From Puniceicoccales bacterium (GTDB lineage: Bacteria > Verrucomicrobiota > Verrucomicrobiia > Opitutales > UBA953): a stretch of 21,777 nt of DNA. The translations under genes were made by a program, and so were the position numbers. The notes below the pieces were generated by a model. That model searched no databases and was not told where the DNA came from. It saw nothing but the letters and a program-made list of their open reading frames with translations. Below, in pieces: positions 16,069 through 21,777 of this stretch. The stretch is from NCBI GenBank assembly GCA_031279675.1, contig JAITIB010000102.1, forward strand, positions 1-21,777, in the 5' to 3' direction. The stretch's first letter is position 1; every line of letters begins with the position of its first letter.

Positions 16069-17092
16069 TGGCTTTTTTGAAAATTTCATCGAGGTTTCCT
16101 GCGATTACTTTTTCCGCAGCAGTATTGCCAACAGAGGGCGTCCTGTAATACGTCCCCTTAATCGTGTCACTAACATCGGCATTGGGCGGAAAGACAGGAG
16201 TGAAATGAATCCTGTCCATGTCCTCATTTATTTTCGCTGTCTTTTTGTTGACCGTAAGACGTCGGATCACATTGCCCTTACCATAAGCATGGTCAAGAAT
16301 CCCCGGAAATGGAATTCCGTTGCAGAAAAAATAGTCTGACGCAGTTATCTTGCTGTTACATTCCCTTACCAACTTCCCTTTTTTTAAGTTCTCGTGCTCC
16401 CGCATGAACGTGAAATCCTCCTTTTCCAACACATTTCCTGTCTTGGTCTCGAAAATGAACGACATGTGGACCCAGCCATAATTTTCCTTGTCCGTGGACA
16501 AGATTTTCATCGCTTTCTTCCCCTGATATTCAATATGGGACAGAACCGGCGCGTCGTAAATAAGCCTTCCATTTTTAAAAATAGGAATATTCTCCGAGTG
16601 CAGATTGTATTCCATGAGTTCCATCAACGTCGAGATGACAGAGTTGAAGACATGTTTTTCCCTTTGTATGGTCACGCTGGAATAACTCTCGGGAATGTTG
16701 TTTTTTTTCATTTCCCTGCGGGTCTGGATCTTGGTCACCGATCCTTCGGCAAAGAAAAGTTTGTCTGTAACCTCCTCGTCCTGCATTTTTCCATGGTGTT
16801 CAAAATAAGCATTCCCGGAGGCCCTGTCCAGTTTTATGGTAACTTTTTCCGACTTTCCCCACGTTTTTCCATGATCAAAACTACTCGTCACTTCGCCTTC
16901 CACAGAAAGGGTTCGAAATGGATATTGCAGTTGCGCAACACGAGCGATTTCGCGTTGAAAGGCCTCCGTTATACCGGAAGGCTCACTTCTCAATGGCAAA
17001 GAAAAAAACAATGAAATTATAAACACGAGAAAAACGGACGGGCCTTTGGGTGTGCTGCGATTCCGTTTCAACTGGGAAAATACATCTTTCAT
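16061..17092 (-). CDS. Secreted protein of unknown function (LolA-like character)
   Basis: A 343-residue exported protein that I cannot assign to a named family. Residues 19-37 form a signal or anchor helix (SVFLVFIISLFFSLPLRS). The mature part is rich in beta strands and reads like LolA/LppX-type lipoprotein-carrier relatives: LSVEGEVTSSFDHGKTW, KVTIKLDRASGNAYFEH, and later FETKTGNVLEKEDF. A late segment, FTPVFPPNADVSDTIKGTYY, resembles a closing motif seen in secreted PVC-group proteins. Two Cys (in RECNSK and FFCNG) could form a disulfide. ATG at 17092 is preferred over 17134 because the signal sequence follows it directly. It begins 13 bases after the six-Cys gene, and its end overlaps the likely start of the C39-like gene by eight bases. 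Confidence 0.72.
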   Translation of the reverse strand: MKDVFSQLKRNRSTPKGPSVFLVFIISLFFSLPLRSEPSGITEAFQREIARVAQLQYPFRTLSVEGEVTSSFDHGKTWGKSEKVTIKLDRASGNAYFEHHGKMQDEEVTDKLFFAEGSVTKIQTRREMKKNNIPESYSSVTIQREKHVFNSVISTLMELMEYNLHSENIPIFKNGRLIYDAPVLSHIEYQGKKAMKILSTDKENYGWVHMSFIFETKTGNVLEKEDFTFMREHENLKKGKLVRECNSKITASDYFFCNGIPFPGILDHAYGKGNVIRRLTVNKKTAKINEDMDRIHFTPVFPPNADVSDTIKGTYYRTPSVGNTAAEKVIAGNLDEIFKKANE

Positions 17093-17105
17093 ACGAGAGC
17101 TCTCT

Positions 17106-17609
17106 TTATTTATTGTCCTCTCCACATGCGCCACCTATGCCAATTTCGCTCCGGAAGCGTTTGTTTGGGGACCGATGCACTGGGTCACCCGTGTTTTTCC
17201 AAAACACAGTTGGCGTTTTCAGGGGATCATAGTCACAACGATAGTCCTTTCCTGCCAAGCAAGGCGTCCAGCCTTCATTAATTATGTATCTGTTCCCGAC
17301 ATGATTGTTCTGAGACAGAACCTCTGGGGGTTTTTGTGCCATGGGAAATTCATATCTGTGTTTCCCGACATCCTGACCGATTTCGGCGTATTGGCAACGT
17401 TTCGGATTATACCCATTGGTTGTAGGATAAACTATTTCAGCACATGGGTCTGGATTTTTTTCCCTGTCATAACTGTATCTCTGATAACAAGGCCCTCCCG
17501 CACGAATATGTTTCAGGGTCGAAACGACATTTGTTCTTCTTATTTCATTCGCGGCTGTGGCAGCTCCTATTGCAAGGGCAACACCGCCGATCAGGATTGT
17601 TTTTTTCAT
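17106..17609 (-). CDS. Small secreted six-cysteine protein (candidate processed peptide)
   Basis: A 167-residue protein with no family I recognise. The N-terminus, MKKTILIGGVALAIGAATA, is a short signal peptide-like helix. Residues 21-39 are a polar, helix-prone stretch ending in HIRAGG, and Cys41 follows immediately. The remaining part is hydrophilic, rich in Pro, Tyr, Asn and Arg, with Cys at 41, 56, 72, 117, 125 and 162, an even number that could make three disulfides. Three of these follow Pro (PC) and two follow Arg (RC). The short hydrophobic N-terminus followed by a leader-like segment and a Cys-bearing part recalls Bacteroidetes NVEALA-type exported peptides, but the sequence match is weak. 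A C39-like peptidase two genes downstream makes the Gly-Gly at 38-39 a tempting cut site. It is 51 bases after the RHS-like gene and 13 before the LolA-like gene. Confidence 0.7.
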   Translation of the reverse strand: MKKTILIGGVALAIGAATAANEIRRTNVVSTLKHIRAGGPCYQRYSYDREKNPDPCAEIVYPTTNGYNPKRCQYAEIGQDVGKHRYEFPMAQKPPEVLSQNNHVGNRYIINEGWTPCLAGKDYRCDYDPLKTPTVFWKNTGDPVHRSPNKRFRSEIGIGGACGEDNK

Positions 17610-17660
17610 GTTTTTGATTTCTTTCTTTTTACGGTTTGATGATTACTATTATGGGTTGAG

Positions 17661-19058
17661 TCAAAGTTTTTCCAAAAATGCATTCATGGTGTCTGCCGCG
17701 ATTTTTCTTTCCTCTTTTTTGCCTGAGGCGGATAATAATGTGACCCAAACGAAGGGTTCTTTTTCGGGGTAGGAAAAAGCATAGGTTTTGTTTCCATACC
17801 GGAAGCGAATGATTTTCCCGTGGGATCCATATTCTTTTTCCCAAATCAATCTTCCTGTTGCGGCCTCCTTTGATGTGATCACATTTTTCGAGCGCTCCAG
17901 AATCTCCCCGTCCTTTTTCACGAAGGAACGGATCTCGCCGCCGTTTTCATCATACCAATAGCGCTCAAGCTGTTCCTCGCGTCCATTTGTTATGGCAATT
18001 CTCCTCCGTGTTTTATAAGCGAACATCCCTTGGGTCTTGAATAAAACCCGCTCGGTTGCGTAGATCGTCTCCTCATTCCGGGGTTTGTAGAGGGTCGTCC
18101 CAACTTTGTTTCTTCCCTCAATCGTTTTCGTCCCATCATTGAAGTCTGTTTGCAAACAACGGATTCCCCGAACCTGTTTGAAGGAATATTTTTCATCGCC
18201 GGAACGGATGAGCTGTGCTTGCGCGTCCCACTGATAGGGATGGTTCCCGATGGCAACCCCGTCGGGCTTGAAGTCGTAGCGGCGTTCGGACTCGCCATCA
18301 AATTTGACGGACACGAGACTCTCGGTTTGCATCACGCGCTCGGCGGGCTTGCCGCCGCCGGACACTTTTTCGCGGATCACGAGCGGGCGGCGTCCCATTT
18401 TGAGCACGGCGTGTTTTCCGGAAAAATCGAGCGTGTGAAACTTCAAGGTCGAGGCGGCGTCCCATTCGCGTTTGAGGGAAAGCACAGGGCGTCCGTTGGC
18501 GGTGATTTGGTGGGCGCCGTCCGCCGTGGAGGAAAAATCCAACACCGAGCCTTCCGCCTTGATTTGCTGCAAACGGCCATCGCGAAAAGTCAGCGTCGTG
18601 CCACAGGCGGCCTTCAGGGTGATGCTCCGCCCGGAAATCTGCCCGAGCCAGCCTGGGCCCTCAAGTTGATTATTGGGACGCACGAGAAGCGGTTCGACGG
18701 CACCGTCCGGCAGAATGAGCGTATATTTTTCCTTGGAAGCCGGAATGCAGATGCTTTCGAGCAGCGGGAACGTCCACCCCGCCCCGAGGATTCGAGAGAA
18801 CTGGCGGTCCGTGATGGGTGAAAATCCCACGTGCACGGGGATCGTCAATTTATCGGACACCTTGATTTCGCCCCACGACTCCCAGTGGACGAAATGGTAG
18901 TCGCCATCGCTTTGTTGAAGGAAAGGCGTCAGTGGCATCATCCACGAAATCCCGCACGCGCCCAGCGCCGGAAGACCGCCCCACGCCAAAACAAACAAGA
19001 GCAAGATCCCCCTCCCTGAAGGAAAAGCACGACTGCATGGGCGCACGTTTGTTTTCAT
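17661..19058 (-). CDS. RHS/YD-like secreted lipoprotein
   Basis: A 465-residue exported protein, likely a lipoprotein. The N-terminus has a basic region, a hydrophobic helix at about 18-34 (GILLLFVLAWGGLPALG) and a lipobox LGAC with Cys35. The next part reads like the N-terminal region of RHS/YD-repeat proteins: IPVHVGFSPITDRQF, LGAGWTFPLLES, LILPDG, then GWLGQISGRSITLKAACGTTLTFRDGRLQQI. The C-terminal half has degenerate YD-type strands (YWYDENGGEIRSF, KIIRFRYGNKTYAFSYP) but no complete RHS core and no toxin tip. Length is far below full RHS proteins. The 5' half is richer in GC than the 3' half. It is the first gene of a five-gene minus-strand run, with a promoter-like pair close before the ATG at 19058. 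Confidence 0.7.
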   Translation of the reverse strand: MKTNVRPCSRAFPSGRGILLLFVLAWGGLPALGACGISWMMPLTPFLQQSDGDYHFVHWESWGEIKVSDKLTIPVHVGFSPITDRQFSRILGAGWTFPLLESICIPASKEKYTLILPDGAVEPLLVRPNNQLEGPGWLGQISGRSITLKAACGTTLTFRDGRLQQIKAEGSVLDFSSTADGAHQITANGRPVLSLKREWDAASTLKFHTLDFSGKHAVLKMGRRPLVIREKVSGGGKPAERVMQTESLVSVKFDGESERRYDFKPDGVAIGNHPYQWDAQAQLIRSGDEKYSFKQVRGIRCLQTDFNDGTKTIEGRNKVGTTLYKPRNEETIYATERVLFKTQGMFAYKTRRRIAITNGREEQLERYWYDENGGEIRSFVKKDGEILERSKNVITSKEAATGRLIWEKEYGSHGKIIRFRYGNKTYAFSYPEKEPFVWVTLLSASGKKEERKIAADTMNAFLEKL

Positions 19059-19068
19059 GGTGGGCGTT

Positions 19069-19096
19069 GCTATCGCGGCAACCCGGGGTGTGTCAA
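19069..19096 (-). promoter_or_regulatory. Putative promoter of the C39/DUF1573 operon
   Basis: On the minus strand a consensus -35 TTGACA (19091-19096) is followed, after 16 bases, by GATAGC (19069-19074). The ATG at 19058 comes only ten bases after this -10, so the mRNA would have almost no leader. The -35 is exact; the -10 is weak. Confidence 0.35.
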
Positions 19097-19202
19097 CATG
19101 GAAAAATCATCTTACGCTGCCGCGCGTGAGCGAGTAACCGTCGATGTGGCCTGTGATTTTGTTGAAGCCCGCCGGGGCCGCTGCGGAATCGCACATTGCC
19201 AT

Positions 19203-19224
19203 TGCATGACGATGAGGTCATGCA
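19203..19224. repeat. Perfect 8-base inverted repeat in the intergenic region
   Basis: TGCATGAC and GTCATGCA flank GATGAG. It lies in the 286-base gap between the NTF2-like gene and the RHS-like gene, about 145 bases before the latter's start. A seven-T run on the plus strand (19240-19246) is 15 bases away, too far for an intrinsic terminator. It could be an operator. I see no gene in the gap. Confidence 0.55.
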
Positions 19225-19344
19225 CTCCTCCGCCGAAGCTTTTTTTGCCGTTTTCCCAAACTGACGAACTTGGGTTAAACGAAAAAGGCTCCAAACATGT
19301 TGTTTTTTCGCAACGTCCATGCGGAAGCCTATGAGGAAACGCGT

Positions 19345-19860
19345 TTAGAATCCCAGCGGGCCCGCCGATCGGTGGCGCTGGTAGCGTTTGGCGTCGAATT
19401 CGGGCTGGTCGATGCGCGTGATTTTCCACGACCACGGGAAACCGCTGTCGCGCCGCCACTTGATGACAAACGGCTTGGTGAGCCGGTTGACTTGATTTTG
19501 CGCGTCGGCGCCGAGGCCGGAGCCGGTCGAGGCCATCGTGACTTTGGCGCCGATCGTGGCCGTGTCTCCCTCCCGGGCGACCAGCACCTCGCGAGGCGTG
19601 AGCTTGATGCTCTCAAACGGGTAAAAGATGCGCCAGAGATCCTTGCCCAGCGAGGCCTTGTCGTAGCCCCAGCAATCCGTGTAATCCGGCGCGAGCAGGC
19701 GGTGGACTCCGGACATGCTGCGCGACTCGATCGCCTCCATGAAGCCCGTCCAGCCGCGATCGAGCTGTCGGTCGGCGTCATAGTAGTGATTCATTCCGAC
19801 CGCAATAAGCAGAACCGCCGCGACCGAGGCGATCAGGACTATCTTTCGATGTTGTTTCAT
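19345..19860 (-). CDS. Membrane-anchored NTF2-like protein
   Basis: A 171-residue protein with an N-terminal basic segment and a membrane helix at residues 7-25 (VLIASVAAVLLIAVGM). The rest is predicted to form a cone-shaped NTF2/SnoaL-like fold: an opening helix with LDRGWTGFMEAIESRSMSGVHRLLAPDYTDCWG, then strands (VLVAREGDTATIGAKVTM, KPFVIKWRRDSGFPWSWKITRIDQP). In many such proteins the family acts as a small binding or accessory domain, and no catalytic role can be read. ATG at 19860 is chosen because the anchor begins there; the long upstream extension to 20052 lies in low-quality, R-rich sequence antisense to the restriction-modification remnant. It is followed by 286 bases before the RHS-like gene. 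Confidence 0.75.
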   Translation of the reverse strand: MKQHRKIVLIASVAAVLLIAVGMNHYYDADRQLDRGWTGFMEAIESRSMSGVHRLLAPDYTDCWGYDKASLGKDLWRIFYPFESIKLTPREVLVAREGDTATIGAKVTMASTGSGLGADAQNQVNRLTKPFVIKWRRDSGFPWSWKITRIDQPEFDAKRYQRHRSAGPLGF

Positions 19861-19940
19861 GTCGCGGAAAATGACATGGGAATCCGCCCGTGTCAGGGAA
19901 AAACGGCGGGGAGACCTCCCTTTTCCAATCCGCCCCGCCC

Positions 19941-20325
19941 CGCTCCGTACTCCGCCGTCTCGCCAACTCTCGCGACATCGACGCCACCTTCCGCCGCTTT
20001 TTTGCCGAATGCTGACGCGTCCCCCTCCGTCACCGAACTGTCCTATTTTCACCCTTTGCCGGACAAGACGTCTGCCGATGCGCCCAAACTCGCCGTTCTC
20101 ACTCTCTCCCGCGATGAGATGCGCGCCCGCGCGCTGGCCTTTCGTCAGACACCGGACCGGGCCTCAGCGCGAGGAGGCCGACGCCAAAAGTTTTCTGGAC
20201 GAGTTTTTCGGCGGCTTTGGCCCCGCCCGCCACGCCGTTAACAACAAAACCCTCATCAACGCCTCCGTCCTCGGCTTGATTTTCGAAAAACTGAACGGCT
20301 GCAAGGACGGCTCCTTTTTCACCAA
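19941..20325 (+). pseudogene. Decayed fragments of a type IIG-like restriction-modification methyltransferase
   Basis: Three plus-strand frames hold adjoining pieces of what look like R-M proteins. Frame one (19941-20012) gives RRLANSRDIDATFRRFFAEC then a stop. A second frame (about 20027-20165) gives TELSYFHPLPDK and LSRDEMRARALAF. The third (about 20165-20322) gives REEADAKSFLDEFFGGFG and, directly after, NNKTLINASVLGLIFEKLNG then KDGSFFT. RALAF...KSFLDEFFGGFG resembles the N-terminal nuclease part of class I SAM-dependent DNA methyltransferases of type IIG style. VLGLIFEKLNG..DGSFFT resembles the region just before the methylase domain in related enzymes. The intervening few hundred residues and the catalytic methylase are missing, so this is a scar of a lost system. 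Similarity is from memory and needs a search. Confidence 0.5.
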
Positions 20326-20368
20326 AATTTTTATTGCAAATCCCTGCCATCACCAAAGAATCGCGACG

Positions 20369-20950
20369 ATGAAACACTTCTTCCAATTCAAAATGCTCCT
20401 TGCCGCAGTTCTGGGCAGCACGACAGCGGCGCAGACCCCGTCGCTCTTTGCCGGTCCCTTCTGGATGGAATATCTTGTGGAAAAACCCTCCATCGACCTC
20501 CAACTGGCCAAGGCAAGCCCGACAGAAATAGAAAACGAACGCAAATCACGAAAAGTCCTCGGCATTGGAGAAAATGTCGAGTTCTGGATTTCAGGTGAGG
20601 AATCTGCGACTGGTGCGCATGACCGGACAAACTGGTATGTAACGCCCAGCGCCCTTGCCGAATGGAGATCACCTAAAACTCCTCCAGCACAAACACCCAA
20701 TGCCTACGGGGAGGCACTTATCACAGGAGACCCAATGCCAAGTAGCGAAACTGGAGCCCGGGCGAGTTTGGCCATTAAAGTCGTTAACGTGACGCCACCT
20801 GACAATTTGGTTACTGTCACCATGGTGACTGAAACTGCCTTGGAAAAGGAGATCACCTTCGAAATTGTCAAACCCCAAAATGGAAGATCTTCGAAAATCG
20901 TTTGCCGAATGAGACTATATCATTGGGGAGCGATCAGGATCATAGCCTAA
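20369..20950 (+). CDS. Secreted protein, N-terminal half of a frameshifted gene
   Basis: A 193-codon frame starting MKHFFQFKMLLAAVLGSTTA, a signal peptide, followed by a mature part that reads like an Ig-like module: VLGIGENVEFWISG, then YVTPSALAEW, and finally VTVTMVTETALEKEITFEIVKP. This layout (GE-V-F-G, then strands ending in V-x-P) recalls the N-terminal part of a family of secreted PVC-group and cyanobacterial proteins of unknown role. After FEIVKPQN the frame turns into unlikely sequence and stops at 20950. The continuation lies in another frame (next entry). Base composition is lower in GC than the core genes. ATG at 20369 is chosen for the signal peptide; it has no Shine-Dalgarno site. 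Confidence 0.6.
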   Translation: MKHFFQFKMLLAAVLGSTTAAQTPSLFAGPFWMEYLVEKPSIDLQLAKASPTEIENERKSRKVLGIGENVEFWISGEESATGAHDRTNWYVTPSALAEWRSPKTPPAQTPNAYGEALITGDPMPSSETGARASLAIKVVNVTPPDNLVTVTMVTETALEKEITFEIVKPQNGRSSKIVCRMRLYHWGAIRIIA

Positions 20951-21615
20951 TATTCACAATACGAATTCACGAGATCGCCATGTTATGTATCCCAAGCTCG
21001 GTTAATTTCGAAAATGTCTTCCACAGAGAAGTCGATTTGAAAAGCCCGACCAACATGAAGCCCGAGCCTCAAGGCAGCTATTTTTTCAAACATTGCAAGC
21101 ACCTTACAGGAGACTCACCTGATGGTGAAACACGACCGGGACAGACCACCCATCCCAGTATTCGCCGGATAGACTACACCTATGCTTTTAACAGTGGGGA
21201 GAGAACGGACAATATCGGCGGGCCAATGACGGGCGGAAGATATAAAGTCGATGGCATTTCTCACGACAGGCCAACCGATGCCGAGTTAAAGGCAAGCGTC
21301 GATCAATTTGGCGAGCACTCATATTCATGGCATTGCGGATATGAACTTTTTGCAGCCAATGAACTCCCTCTCCCGAAGTCGATCGCAAAAATGGAACCGA
21401 CTTACCAGACTTTTTATGGAGGAAAAGCCTGGAATAGCGCCAATAGTTACTATTGCAAAATCACAAAATGGAATGCGCGGTCCATCCGAACGATCGATTT
21501 TGTGAACAATTTGGTTCATTATGCCTCGTTTATCGACGAAGGCACCGGAACCGGGACTGCAAGCAGCGCGCCCAGCAAGGCATCAAGCAAAAAATCAAAT
21601 CAAAAGAAAAAATGA
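20902..21615 (+). CDS. C-terminal half of the frameshifted secreted protein
   Basis: A 237-codon frame opened by a TTG at 20902; the first ATG is at 20980. Its coherent sequence actually begins earlier, at TGG 20881 (WKIFENRLPNE), exactly where the preceding frame loses sense. That points to one gene of about 415 residues split by a missing base. Features include KHCKHLTGDS, NIGGPMTGGRYKVDG and HSYSWHCGYELF, the last resembling the SxxWxxxY strand near the end of the secreted family mentioned for the first half, and a low-complexity Ser/Lys-rich tail. A start at 20902 or 20980 would give no signal peptide. The stop overlaps the next ATG (ATGA, 21612-21615). I cannot give a function. Confidence 0.55.
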   Translation: MPNETISLGSDQDHSLIFTIRIHEIAMLCIPSSVNFENVFHREVDLKSPTNMKPEPQGSYFFKHCKHLTGDSPDGETRPGQTTHPSIRRIDYTYAFNSGERTDNIGGPMTGGRYKVDGISHDRPTDAELKASVDQFGEHSYSWHCGYELFAANELPLPKSIAKMEPTYQTFYGGKAWNSANSYYCKITKWNARSIRTIDFVNNLVHYASFIDEGTGTGTASSAPSKASSKKSNQKKK

Positions 21616-21777
21616 AAAAACGTCCATCATACAACTTCAGACAAGTGTTTGTCTGCATCTTTCTGTTTCTGTCGCCCATCCCGCCGGTTTCGGCCAAAGG
21701 AACGGTTTCTGTTCCCGCCCCGACTTTCGAGTTGAAAAACGTCGATAGTGACTATCTTGAAGAACTTGAGAAAATGC
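21612..21777 (+). CDS. Secreted protein, 5' part only (cut by window end)
   Basis: An ATG at 21612 overlaps the preceding stop in an ATGA junction and opens a frame that is still open at the window edge (55 codons seen). Residues 1-29 are a typical signal peptide: MKKRPS, then a hydrophobic core VFVCIFLFLSPIPPVSA, and a predicted cut before KGTVSVPAP. The overlap implies coupled translation with the frameshifted gene. No domain can be recognised in so short a mature part. Confidence 0.65.
   Translation, partial: MKKRPSYNFRQVFVCIFLFLSPIPPVSAKGTVSVPAPTFELKNVDSDYLEELEKM

Noticed and set aside
19345..20052. Longer form of the NTF2-like protein starting at 20052
   Set aside because: The extra 64 residues are Arg/Gly-rich and lie antisense to the restriction-modification remnant; the membrane anchor begins right after the ATG at 19860.

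Overview
The window looks like a piece of a GC-rich Verrucomicrobial chromosome, most likely Opitutaceae-like. The strongest pointer is a 1248-residue protein of the Verru_Chthon cassette A type (362-4108), a pilin-like family I know only from Verrucomicrobia. Supporting signs are outer-membrane and lipoprotein-export genes and an almost complete lack of Shine-Dalgarno sites. The phylum assignment is inference from protein character, not from an rRNA gene.

Left part (1-14.3 kb), about 60-70% GC, mostly housekeeping. On the minus strand lie an outer-membrane beta-barrel protein, an S41 carboxy-terminal processing peptidase and the Verru_Chthon A protein. On the plus strand follow trigger factor, a LolC/E-type permease overlapping its LolD ATPase, and a malic enzyme. 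Convergent with the malic enzyme is a TOBE-type ABC ATPase downstream of tRNA-Lys(UUU), then a flavodoxin and a HAD phosphatase, all on the minus strand.

Right part (14.36-21.8 kb), roughly 40-55% GC over much of its length, is accessory in character. A compact minus-strand operon runs in transcription order: RHS-like lipoprotein (17661-19058), small six-cysteine secreted protein (17106-17609), LolA-like secreted protein (16061-17092), C39-type cysteine peptidase-like protein with a C-terminal membrane segment (15437-about 16068), DUF1573-like secreted protein (14365-15447). Several junctions overlap, which implies coupled translation. I read this as a candidate envelope/peptide-maturation cassette and consider it the most interesting part of the window. 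The N-terminus of the C39-like gene appears to lie out of frame with its catalytic part.

Beyond it are an NTF2-like anchored protein (minus), decayed fragments of a type IIG-like restriction-modification enzyme (19.94-20.33 kb), and a plus-strand set of secreted proteins. The first of these (20369-21615) is split by a one-base frameshift at a C4A4 run. The last gene is cut by the window edge. I saw no insertion sequence, CRISPR array or rRNA.
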